Assembly (NCBI RefSeq): GCF_003148625.1
Contig: NZ_QGGO01000007.1
Coordinates: forward strand, 172,909 to 236,908
Direction of reading: 5' to 3'
Length of the DNA: 64,000 nt
DNA from: Arcicella aurantiaca
Lineage (GTDB): Bacteria; Bacteroidota; Bacteroidia; Cytophagales; Spirosomataceae
Shown here: positions 24,370 through 32,393 of the stretch, in pieces
Layout: each line of letters begins with the position of its first letter
Position numbering within the stretch: position 1 is the first letter of the stretch
Translations under genes and position numbers: made by a program
The notes under the pieces: generated by a model
Databases searched by the model: none
What the model was told of the DNA's origin: nothing
What the model saw: only the letters and a program-made list of their open reading frames with translations

Positions 24370-27210
24370 ATGATGATGCAAAAGTTACTGAGTACAATTT
24401 TAGTTTTAATCGCTTCTATTTCATTCGCTTTCGCCCAAGAGGGTACAATCAGAGGAACAATCAAAGACGCTAAATCAAAAGAAGATTTAGTAGGAGCAAC
24501 AGTCTTTCTTGAAGGACATAATAAAGGCGGTGCTGCCGATATTAACGGATTCTTCTCTTTAAGTCGCTTACCAGTAGGTACTTACAAATTAAAAATCTCA
24601 TTCGTAGGATATAAATCTAAATTTATTGAAAATGTAAAGGTTCTTGCAGACCAAGTTACAGAAATCAATACATCACTTGACGAAGAAGGTTCGACACTTA
24701 ATGAAGTTAAAGTTGTTGGTCAGAAATTAACAAATACAGAGGTTTCGGTAATTTCAGAAATTAAAGCAGCTCAACAAATTGTAAGTGGTATTTCTGCGGC
24801 TCAAATCGGTAAAACACTTGACCGTAACGCTGCTGAGGTAGTAAAACGTGTTCCGGGAGTTACTATTTTTGGAGAACGTTTTATTAACATTCGTGGTCTT
24901 AATGAGCGTTATAATACCGTTTTATTAAACAACGCTTTTGCTCCAAGTATGGAAGCAGACGTTCGTTCATTCTCATTTGACGTTATTCCGTCAGCACAAA
25001 TCGACCGTATTTTAGTATTCAAATCTCCTGCAGCCGAATTGCCAGGTGAATTTGCAGGTGGTGTTGTAAAAATCTTCACAAAAAGTATTCCTGACAATAA
25101 TTATTTCACCATTGACATTAGCGGAGGTTCTCGTGAAGGAACAACAGGTAAAGAAATGTTGCAACCACAAAGAGGTAAAAACTACTTATTAGGTTTTAAC
25201 AACGGATTTGCAGACTTACCTAAATATTTCCCTACAACGGCGGGTTTAAAACAAATTGCTACGTCAAATCCAGTTGCCTTGACTCAGGCAGGACAATTAT
25301 TACGTAATACTTGGACGCCAACATCAACTACTGCACTTCCAGATTTACGTATGACGCTTACAGGTGCATACAAATTCATTGATAACGACGGGATTAAATT
25401 AGCCAACGTAACGGCGGTAAATTATAGCAACACGAACTCAATCTTTGAAATGTTGAGAAGTGATTTCGGATATACAGCGGGTTCAAGTAGTGAAATTTCA
25501 ATTAATGAAGATACAAAGTTTAGAGACTTGCAATATAACAATGCCATTCGTTTGGGTATTCTTCATAACTGGGCATTGAAAATCAACGATAAACATACAT
25601 TTGAGTTCAAAAACCTTTTCAACCAAATGAGCAATGCTCAGTATGTAAACAGAAATGGATTTGAAAACGGTGGAACTTGGAATATTCGTTCTTTAGACCA
25701 AATTTTTAGAGGAATTTATACAGGTCAGGTTTTGGGTCGTCATAAATTAAACGATGATAAAACTTTAGTTGACTGGGTGGTAGCTTATAACAAAACTTAC
25801 CGTGACCAACCTGATTACAAACGTTTCAGATATTCAACCGATAATGGTTCAGAGCCAAGTTTGTTAGTACCATTTGGGGCAGCACAAACAGTAAACTTAG
25901 GTAGAACAAATATCTTACTTGATGAAAAAGCATTGATGGGAGGTTTCAATGTGGTTCAGAAATTGACCCTTGTGAAAGGTGCAACGAAAGAAAATAATAA
26001 AGAATTAGAATTGAAATTTGGGGGCTTCTACGAAAACAAAGACCGTTCTTTCAATGCTCGTAACTTAGGTTTTGTTCGTGCAAACGGTTCATTATTTGAT
26101 GTTGGAAATTTGCCAATCGACCAAATTTTTGCTCAACAAAATATCAATTTAACTAACGGTGTCAAAATTGATGAGCAAACAAACGCTTCAGATTCATACT
26201 CGGCAAGTAATAACCAAATTGCTTTTTACGCATCAGGAAACTATTCTTTCACGAAAAAATTGAATTTGATTGCAGGATTACGTATAGAGAAAAACGTTCA
26301 GAAATTGAATAGTTATGACATCAGTAAAAATGCTCCTGTAAACTATAATCGTGACATTACGAATATTTTACCTTCAGCAAACTTGACCTACAATTTCTCT
26401 GAAAAATCATTGTTACGTTTTGCTTATGGAAAAACAGTAAACCGTCCTGAATTCCGTGAAATTGCTCCATTCTCTTTCTATGATTTTGTGAATAACCGTG
26501 TAATTACAGGTAATTCAAATCTTGAAAATGCTCAGATTGATAATGCTGATTTCCGTTATGAGTTCTATCCAACACCTTCTGAAATTATATCGGTTGCGGC
26601 TTTCTATAAGTACTTTAAAACACCAATTGAAGTTGTTTTTGACGGTGTGAATAACAACAACATCAGTTTTAGTAATGCAGAAAGTGCTTTCAGTACAGGT
26701 ATCGAATTAGAGGTTAGAAAATCATTGGATAAATTGACCGATTCTAAATTCTTGAATAAAATCAATTTGGTATTCAACGGTGCATTTATTTATAGCCGTG
26801 TGAAATTTAATGCAAGCACGATTAACCAATCTGATAATCGCCCATTACAAGGACAATCTCCATACATTATCAATGCAGGGATTAACTACAACGATACGAA
26901 GAAAAACACACAAGTTAGTTTATTATTCAACGTAATCGGAAAACGTATTTATGCAGTAGGTAACTCATTTGCAGCAGGTTATCCAGACTGGTACGAAATG
27001 CCACGTAATGTATTAGACTTAACTTTCTCGAAAGAAGTTTATAAAAACTTAATCGTGAAAGGTGGTATCACAGATATTCTGAATAACAGAAACTTGATTC
27101 TTCAAGACGGAAATAGAGACGGTAATTTCAGTAGCGACTCAGACCAAACAATCCAGTCTTATTCTCCGGGTAGAGTTTATTCTTTGGGTGTAGTTTATAC
27201 AATCCGTTAA
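24370..27210 (+). CDS. SusC-like TonB-dependent receptor
   Basis: 946-residue outer-membrane receptor. A signal peptide ends near residue 22 (FAFAQ). A CarboxypepD_reg domain (about 25-105) has GTIRGTIKDAKSKEDLVGAT. The plug follows with KRVPGVTIFGERFINIRGLN, the conspicuous SFSFDVIPSAQIDRILVFK and ELPGEFAGGVVKI, and a large barrel ends in VVYTIR. Three ATG codons in a row open the gene; any may be used. It has a clear promoter and 11-bp direct repeats upstream. A lipoprotein gene follows 140 bases downstream, a receptor/lipoprotein pairing common in this phylum for import of a specific substrate. Phosphate-related uptake is one idea from the operator-like repeats, but the substrate is unproven. 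Confidence 0.88.
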   Translation: MMMQKLLSTILVLIASISFAFAQEGTIRGTIKDAKSKEDLVGATVFLEGHNKGGAADINGFFSLSRLPVGTYKLKISFVGYKSKFIENVKVLADQVTEINTSLDEEGSTLNEVKVVGQKLTNTEVSVISEIKAAQQIVSGISAAQIGKTLDRNAAEVVKRVPGVTIFGERFINIRGLNERYNTVLLNNAFAPSMEADVRSFSFDVIPSAQIDRILVFKSPAAELPGEFAGGVVKIFTKSIPDNNYFTIDISGGSREGTTGKEMLQPQRGKNYLLGFNNGFADLPKYFPTTAGLKQIATSNPVALTQAGQLLRNTWTPTSTTALPDLRMTLTGAYKFIDNDGIKLANVTAVNYSNTNSIFEMLRSDFGYTAGSSSEISINEDTKFRDLQYNNAIRLGILHNWALKINDKHTFEFKNLFNQMSNAQYVNRNGFENGGTWNIRSLDQIFRGIYTGQVLGRHKLNDDKTLVDWVVAYNKTYRDQPDYKRFRYSTDNGSEPSLLVPFGAAQTVNLGRTNILLDEKALMGGFNVVQKLTLVKGATKENNKELELKFGGFYENKDRSFNARNLGFVRANGSLFDVGNLPIDQIFAQQNINLTNGVKIDEQTNASDSYSASNNQIAFYASGNYSFTKKLNLIAGLRIEKNVQKLNSYDISKNAPVNYNRDITNILPSANLTYNFSEKSLLRFAYGKTVNRPEFREIAPFSFYDFVNNRVITGNSNLENAQIDNADFRYEFYPTPSEIISVAAFYKYFKTPIEVVFDGVNNNNISFSNAESAFSTGIELEVRKSLDKLTDSKFLNKINLVFNGAFIYSRVKFNASTINQSDNRPLQGQSPYIINAGINYNDTKKNTQVSLLFNVIGKRIYAVGNSFAAGYPDWYEMPRNVLDLTFSKEVYKNLIVKGGITDILNNRNLILQDGNRDGNFSSDSDQTIQSYSPGRVYSLGVVYTIR

Positions 27211-27350
27211 TAGAAAGACTTAAAATTTGATAAGAATTTAGAGAGAATCAAGAAAGAATACGCTGTTCAGTAAATCGGTTAAAACATTTGTACAAATAAA
27301 ATAAACATTATTTCACTTTAATATATTATAAACTATTCATTTCGAAACTC

Positions 27351-29090
27351 ATGAAATCTATCAAAATTATTGCTCTGTTACTTTCGGTAATAACAATGTT
27401 TCAGGCTTGTAAAGACGATACTCCAGCAATTGTGCCAATTCCAACAATCACAACAAGCGGAACTTTATCGGGAATTCCAGGAGCAACCGTTCAAATCAAA
27501 GCATCAATTAATGCTCCAGGTGGCGTAAAAGCAATTACAGTTTTGAAAAATGGTTCTGCTTTTGATTCTCAAACTGGAACTGGACAAACAACACTTGACT
27601 ATACTAAAGATTACGTTATTGAGTCACTTGCAGCTAACTCGGTAGTTAATTTTACCATTCAAGTAACTGATAACAATAACCAAGTTTCTTCTTTAACTAC
27701 TATTCCAGTAACAGTTTCTGCAATTCCTGCTCCAACAGTAGTTACAGTTTCGGGTAATTTAGAAGGAAACATTACTTGGACGGCTGACAAAATCTATAAA
27801 TTGAGTGGTTTTGTTCGTTTAGGTACAGAAGCAGTATTTGGAACGGTTACCAAAACAGCTACTTTGACAATCCAACCGGGTACAGTTATTATCGGTGAAC
27901 GTGCTACAAAAGGTACTTTAGTGGTTCAAAGAGGAAGTAAATTAATTGCAGAAGGTACAGCAGCGAAACCAATCGTGTTTACCTCTGAGCGTGCAGCAGG
28001 TGAGCGTGAACCGGGTGACTGGGGTGGCATTGTAATCTGTGGTAAAGCAATCAACAACTTACCAGATGCTCAAGCAAACCGTGAATTAGAAGGTGCTTAT
28101 GGTGCATTCCACGGAGGTACAGATAACGCTGATAACTCTGGTTCTTTAAAGTATGTTCGTGTTGAATTTGCAGGTATTCCAATCAACCCTAACCAAGAAG
28201 TAAACTCATTCACTTTTGGTTCAGTAGGAGCAGGTACAACGTTAGAATATTTACAAGCTACTTTTGGATTAGATGATTCATTTGAATGGTTTGGTGGAAA
28301 TGTAAACGCTAAATATTTGGTAGCTTACAAAGGTTTAGATGATGATTTTGATGTTGATAATGGTTTCTCTGGAAATATTCAATACGGAATTGGTATTCGT
28401 GGAGCTACTCAAGCAGATATTTCTGGTTCAAACGGATTTGAGGTTGATAATGATGCTGCTGGTTCTTCAAACACACCATTTACTTCGGCTACATTTGCCA
28501 ATATGTCTATCATCGGACCAAAAGGAAGTTTGATTACAATTAGTTCTCAATTCCAAAATGGAGCTCAATTACGTCGTAACAGTAAATTGAAAATCTATAA
28601 CACGGTAATTACGGGTTATCCAAACGGTGTTTATATTGATAGCCAAAGAGGTGATGCAAAAGGTAATGCTGCCAAAGGAGATATTACGCTTCAAAACGTT
28701 ATCGTAGCTGGTTTAGACAAATGGGGTACAAATGGTTTCGGACAAGGAGATGCTAACTTACCACGTGGTTTCGGTATCGTTGATAACGAACAATCTACGG
28801 CTGCTCCAGCCATCTTGATTGGTACTCAAAAGCCTTCAGAATGGTTCGTTGCTCAAACTGGAAACAAATTATTGGATAATACTTCAACGCTTGGTTTAAG
28901 TTCTTCTTTATGGTCAACGGGTCGTCCTACATTTATTTTAGGTGCAACTTCTACACTAAAAGGAGTGAACTTACCAACAACTTTACCTGCCTTCTTTACA
29001 AAAACAACTTTCGCAGGTGCATTTAATGATACAGACTGGACACTTGGTTGGACGGAATTTAATCCACAAACAACTGTTTACGTGAAATAG
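27351..29090 (+). CDS. Surface lipoprotein with Ig-like and beta-helix-like regions
   Basis: 579-residue lipoprotein: signal peptide with lipobox ending Cys20 (MFQACKDD). Residues about 28-130 look like an Ig-like domain (ISGTL...VQIKASINAPGG type), and about 145-579 like a right-handed beta-helix with regularly spaced short strands (TIQPGTVIIGERATKGTLVV, KPIVFTSERAAGE, DWGGIVICG). It does not look like a SusD (no TPR-type helices). It follows the TonB receptor at 24370 in the same direction and is presumably its surface partner, binding or processing the same ligand. No catalytic residues could be assigned. A GGTTTAGG-type inverted repeat lies directly after the stop. Confidence 0.78.
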   Translation: MKSIKIIALLLSVITMFQACKDDTPAIVPIPTITTSGTLSGIPGATVQIKASINAPGGVKAITVLKNGSAFDSQTGTGQTTLDYTKDYVIESLAANSVVNFTIQVTDNNNQVSSLTTIPVTVSAIPAPTVVTVSGNLEGNITWTADKIYKLSGFVRLGTEAVFGTVTKTATLTIQPGTVIIGERATKGTLVVQRGSKLIAEGTAAKPIVFTSERAAGEREPGDWGGIVICGKAINNLPDAQANRELEGAYGAFHGGTDNADNSGSLKYVRVEFAGIPINPNQEVNSFTFGSVGAGTTLEYLQATFGLDDSFEWFGGNVNAKYLVAYKGLDDDFDVDNGFSGNIQYGIGIRGATQADISGSNGFEVDNDAAGSSNTPFTSATFANMSIIGPKGSLITISSQFQNGAQLRRNSKLKIYNTVITGYPNGVYIDSQRGDAKGNAAKGDITLQNVIVAGLDKWGTNGFGQGDANLPRGFGIVDNEQSTAAPAILIGTQKPSEWFVAQTGNKLLDNTSTLGLSSSLWSTGRPTFILGATSTLKGVNLPTTLPAFFTKTTFAGAFNDTDWTLGWTEFNPQTTVYVK

Positions 29091-29094
29091 ATTA

Positions 29095-29165
29095 GGGTTT
29101 AGGAGTTAGGTTTTAGGTAATCGAATTGGATAATTTCAACTGAAGCCTAAAACCCAACTCCTGCC
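29095..29165. repeat. Inverted repeat of GGTTTAGGAGTTAGG type
   Basis: GGTTTAGGAGTTAGGTTTTAGG-like left arm (29096-29117) and CCTAAAACCCAACTCCTGCC right arm (29146-29165), imperfectly complementary, separated by about 28 bases. A similar element lies at 36554-36627. It could terminate the lipoprotein transcript. Confidence 0.65.
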
Positions 29166-29184
29166 ACCTCAAATAACTACCAAT

Positions 29185-29733
29185 ATGAAAACGATACTTT
29201 TAGGCTTACTCATTACATTAACGCTCATTTCCTGTCAATCTAATAATAACGACTTTGACAATTATTTTTCTAAAAGTCAACAAGATAGCCTCTTAACCAA
29301 TATTGTTACTTACCTCTATTTACCTGCTCCAGAAGCAACCAATACAACAAAATTTCAACCTCAGTTTAGAGGTTTTTACGCCAAAAATACTCCCAATTTT
29401 AAACTACAAAAGTATTACCAAGCAGAAAATGGCTGGAATTACTTTTTCCTGATTCGCCCAGTTGGTTCAAGCTCAGCTTTTAAAAGAGGGGTTTTAGGAA
29501 AATTCAAATTAGCCCCCAATTCATTCATGCCAACAGCATTTGAGGAGGTTGCCAATACACCACATTTAGCAGAGGAAGTTGTGAAAGAACGTGGTAATTA
29601 TTTATTTCAAGAATTGATAAAAAACGGGAATTTAGACAAACAAACTCCTATGAAACAATATATAGAATGGCCAGATGAACATTTGGCTTATGATAGAAAA
29701 ACAAATCAGTGGATTACTATAAAACCGTACTAA
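29185..29733 (+). CDS. Small lipoprotein of unknown function
   Basis: 182-residue lipoprotein with a short signal peptide and lipobox Cys17 (LISCQSNNN). The mature part is rich in Tyr, Phe and Asn, with no recognised domain; conserved-looking stretches are YLPAPEATN, RPVGSSSAFKRGVLGKF and YIEWPDEHLAYDRKTNQWI. It follows the receptor and beta-helix lipoprotein genes in the same direction, 94 bases after the latter, and may be the third member of that operon. Its localisation is periplasmic or outer membrane. No function can be assigned. Confidence 0.7.
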   Translation: MKTILLGLLITLTLISCQSNNNDFDNYFSKSQQDSLLTNIVTYLYLPAPEATNTTKFQPQFRGFYAKNTPNFKLQKYYQAENGWNYFFLIRPVGSSSAFKRGVLGKFKLAPNSFMPTAFEEVANTPHLAEEVVKERGNYLFQELIKNGNLDKQTPMKQYIEWPDEHLAYDRKTNQWITIKPY

Positions 29734-29797
29734 AGATTTCCTCCTTGCCTCGGCAGGGAGAAAGTCCAAACGGATTTTCATATTGGTGTAATAAAGC

Positions 29798-29830
29798 AAA
29801 AGCCGAGATTTATAGTCTCGGCTTTTCTGT
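29798..29830. terminator. Intrinsic terminator after the small lipoprotein
   Basis: AAAAGCCGAGA (29798-29808), loop tttatag, TCTCGGCTTTT (29816-29826). An 11-bp perfect stem with A/T runs; it ends the receptor-lipoprotein operon. Confidence 0.85.
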
Positions 29831-29969
29831 TTCTTTAACTTTTCAGAGCAATAAATAATATTTTGAGTGTGTAGTCTTGTTAGAAACTAAACTTTTAAGT
29901 TTTCGGAATACTTTGATAGCATACTCCATAAATGCCACTTAAATTTGTAATAGGTAAACAGCACTTTAT

Positions 29970-30545
29970 ATGACTATCAAAAAAGAAAATATAACCCGTT
30001 GCCAATGGGCTGGGAATGATGAACTTTATATAAAATATCATGATGAAGAATGGGGCGTTCCACTTTATGATGATGATAAATTATTTGAGTTTTTGATTCT
30101 CGAAGGCTTTCAAGCAGGATTGAGTTGGATAACCATTTTGAGAAAAAGAGAGAGCTTTAGGAAAGCATTTGACAATTTCGAAGCCTTAAAAATTGTTAAA
30201 TATGACGCCCAAAAGGTAGAAGAACTCATGCAAGACGCAGGCATCATCAGAAATCGTTTGAAGATAGAAGGAACAATTACCAACGCTCGGATATTTCTCG
30301 AAATTCAACAAGAATATGGAAGCTTTAGAGAATATATTTGGCAATTTGTGGGAGGGCAACCCATTGTAAATCAAAGGAGTAGTTTAGGAAGTGTACCTGC
30401 AAGAACTGATATTTCAGATGCTATGAGTAAAACCCTTAAAAAAAGAGGATTCAAGTTTATAGGTACTACAATTTGCTACGCATTTATGCAGGCAACAGGT
30501 ATGGTAAATGACCACATAGTAAATTGTATCTGTTATAACCGATAA
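29970..30545 (+). CDS. tag: DNA-3-methyladenine glycosylase I
   Basis: 191-residue base-excision repair enzyme that removes 3-methyladenine from DNA. Family signatures are present from the N-terminus: TRCQWAGNDELYIKYHDEEWG (zinc-ligand Cys and the substrate-pocket His/Glu/Trp), LFEFLILEGFQAGLSWITIL with the conserved Glu and Trp, and the C-terminal zinc ligands in GMVNDHIVNCICY (His and Cys). Length and order match the E. coli Tag protein. It is preceded by TAAATTTG at 29940-29947, a probable -7 element, and stands alone. A housekeeping assignment with high confidence. Confidence 0.95.
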   Translation: MTIKKENITRCQWAGNDELYIKYHDEEWGVPLYDDDKLFEFLILEGFQAGLSWITILRKRESFRKAFDNFEALKIVKYDAQKVEELMQDAGIIRNRLKIEGTITNARIFLEIQQEYGSFREYIWQFVGGQPIVNQRSSLGSVPARTDISDAMSKTLKKRGFKFIGTTICYAFMQATGMVNDHIVNCICYNR

Positions 30546-30574
30546 GCAATCCTATAAAATTGGCTTTGCTTTTG

Positions 30575-30582
30575 TAACTTTG
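30575..30582 (+). promoter_or_regulatory. Possible -7 element of the polyprenol-P mannose synthase gene
   Basis: TAACTTTG matches TAnnTTTG, 51 bases before the start codon at 30633. No well-spaced TTG element upstream, so support is moderate. Confidence 0.4.
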
Positions 30583-30632
30583 TATAAAAGAAAGATGGTA
30601 AGTATTCATCTTCTCAAAAAAACTAAAATTAA

Positions 30633-31364
30633 ATGAATTCACGTATCGTCATCATTCCTACTTATAACGAAATAGAAAATATAGAAGCCATTATACGTAA
30701 AGTGATGAGCCTTGAACCTTCTTTTGATTTATTGATTGTGGATGATGGTTCTCCTGATGGAACAGGAAAAAAAGTTAAAGAATTACAAACAGAATTTGGT
30801 ACAAATCGTTTACACCTACAAGAACGTAAAGGCAAATTAGGCTTAGGAACTGCCTATATTCATGGATTTAAATATGCTTTAGGATTAAACTACGAGTATA
30901 TTTTTGAAATGGATGCAGATTTTTCACATAATCCAGATGATTTAGTGAAACTTTATAATGCCTGTGCAAACGACGGTGCTGATATGGCAATTGGCTCAAG
31001 ATATATTCACGGTGTTAATGTAGTGAACTGGCCAATGAGTCGTGTTTTAATGTCATATTTTGCAGGATATTATGTGCGTTTCATTACGGGTATTCCTGTA
31101 AAAGATGTAACGGCAGGTTTTAAATGCTACACGGCAAAAGTATTGAGAACTATCAATTTAGATACCATTAAGTTTGTTGGTTATGCCTTCCAAGTAGAGA
31201 TGAAATTTACCACTTGGAAATACGGCTTCAAGATTGTAGAAGTGCCAATTATCTTTACAGACCGTACCAAAGGACAATCAAAAATGTCTGCCAATATCTT
31301 CCGTGAAGCTATTTTAGGTGTCATTCAGATGAAATTGAATAGCTTTTTCAAAAAATATAAGTGA
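30633..31364 (+). CDS. Polyprenol-phosphate mannose synthase-like GT2 glycosyltransferase
   Basis: 243-residue GT-A fold transferase of the DPM1 type without C-terminal membrane helices, which transfers a hexose from GDP- or UDP-sugar to polyprenyl phosphate at the cytoplasmic face of the inner membrane. The N-terminus VIIPTYNEIENIEAII, then LIVDDGSPDGTG, the metal-binding FEMDADFSHNPDDL near 93-106, and DVTAGFKCY near 160-168 are the family motifs. The lipid-linked sugar usually serves protein or glycan modification; Bacteroidota have general O-glycosylation systems. It stands between tag and hemJ without obvious coupling. The sugar donor is inferred from similarity to DPM1. Confidence 0.9.
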   Translation: MNSRIVIIPTYNEIENIEAIIRKVMSLEPSFDLLIVDDGSPDGTGKKVKELQTEFGTNRLHLQERKGKLGLGTAYIHGFKYALGLNYEYIFEMDADFSHNPDDLVKLYNACANDGADMAIGSRYIHGVNVVNWPMSRVLMSYFAGYYVRFITGIPVKDVTAGFKCYTAKVLRTINLDTIKFVGYAFQVEMKFTTWKYGFKIVEVPIIFTDRTKGQSKMSANIFREAILGVIQMKLNSFFKKYK

Positions 31365-31365
31365 A

Positions 31366-31568
31366 GTTTATGAGTTTAGCGTTTATGAGTAAAAAAGGAA
31401 TATTCTTTATTCAGTTATAGAGTACGACATAACGTATCAGAATATATTTTGGAATTATGTTGTTTAGATTAGACAACTATCAAAAAGTTGTCTAATCTAA
31501 TTCCAATACGTCATGTCGTTGTCTATAACACTCATAAACTCATCAACACATAAACTTATAAACTCAAA
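31366..31568. repeat. Nested palindromes filling an intergenic region
   Basis: The centre is AGATTAGACAACT (31466-31478) against AGTTGTCTAATCT (31486-31498), 13 bp perfect. Outside it are facing TTGGAATTA/TAATTCCAA, GACATAACGTA/TACGTCATGTC-type, and AGTTTATGAGTTT/ACTCATAAACT arms. The whole spacer can fold as one long imperfect stem, with terminator potential at its centre. Confidence 0.7.
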
Positions 31569-32111
31569 ATGACTTACGAACACATCAAAGCCATTCATAT
31601 TATCTTCGTAACCAGTTGGTTTGCAGGACTTTTCTATTTGCCACGCCTATTTGTATATCATACAGAAGCCAACGAGAAGCCCGATTTAGAGCGTACTATC
31701 ATTCAAGAGCAATTCAAGAAAATGGAGAAAATCCTTTTCAATGCGATTATGGTTCCTGCTATGTGGCTGACGATAATTTCGGGAGTGACAATGGTTTATT
31801 GGACTTGGTGGGATTCTTTCGCAGCTCACGGTTGGCTACACATCAAATTGAGTTTTGTGGTTGGACTAATTATCTATCATTTTTATTGTAGAAAATTAAT
31901 CTTAGAATTACGTCAAGATAAATTTAGATTTACAGGTTTTCAGCTAAGACTATTCAACGAAATTGCTACGGTTTTCCTTTTTGCTATCGTGTTTTTAGTA
32001 GTGTTAAAAAATGCAGTAGATTGGATTTGGGGTATTTTAGGACTAATTCTTTTTGCTGTAATCATTATGTCAGCGGTGAGAATTGTGAAGAAAATTCGGG
32101 AGAAGAAGTAA
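31569..32111 (+). CDS. hemJ: HemJ-type protoporphyrinogen IX oxidase
   Basis: 180-residue membrane protein of the HemJ (UPF0093) family, which oxidises protoporphyrinogen IX to protoporphyrin IX in heme synthesis. The N-terminal HIIFVTSWFAGLFYLPRLFVYH (residues 10-31) with the essential His is diagnostic. Four to five membrane helices are visible (about 8-26, 56-78, 87-106, 125-143, 149-170). LHIKLS near 90 carries a second conserved His. The length (about 145-185) fits. No other heme gene is adjacent. The start ATG is 4 bases from the end of the nested palindrome. Family assignment is strong; activity is by family knowledge. Confidence 0.85.
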   Translation: MTYEHIKAIHIIFVTSWFAGLFYLPRLFVYHTEANEKPDLERTIIQEQFKKMEKILFNAIMVPAMWLTIISGVTMVYWTWWDSFAAHGWLHIKLSFVVGLIIYHFYCRKLILELRQDKFRFTGFQLRLFNEIATVFLFAIVFLVVLKNAVDWIWGILGLILFAVIIMSAVRIVKKIREKK

Positions 32112-32268
32112 GCTGAAATCGTAAACTAAAATTAGACCACAGATTGTACTGATTCAACGGATTTACACGGAAAATTAAAGAAAAATGATAACTCCGTTAT
32201 GGGGAAAAATGTAGTAGTTTCGAAATCATTAACCGAACAATAAAGGGTTTGTCTCAACACAAACGAAA

Positions 32269-32355
32269 GACCACTGATTGAACGGATTATACTGATTTTC
32301 GCTGATTTTTCTTTATCTGCTGTGTAAATCAGTATAATCCGTTTCATCAGTGGTC
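32269..32355. repeat. ACCACTGATT-type inverted repeat
   Basis: GACCACTGAT-tg-AACGGATTATACTGATTT (from 32269) faces AAATCAGTATAATCCGTT-tc-ATCAGTGGTC (to 32355). A half copy (ACCACAGATTGTACTGATTC) lies at about 32137-32156. The element is between the convergent hemJ and dxs genes. Confidence 0.75.
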
Positions 32356-32393
32356 TAAATTTGTCTGTGACAAATAGTTTATAGTTCTGATTA

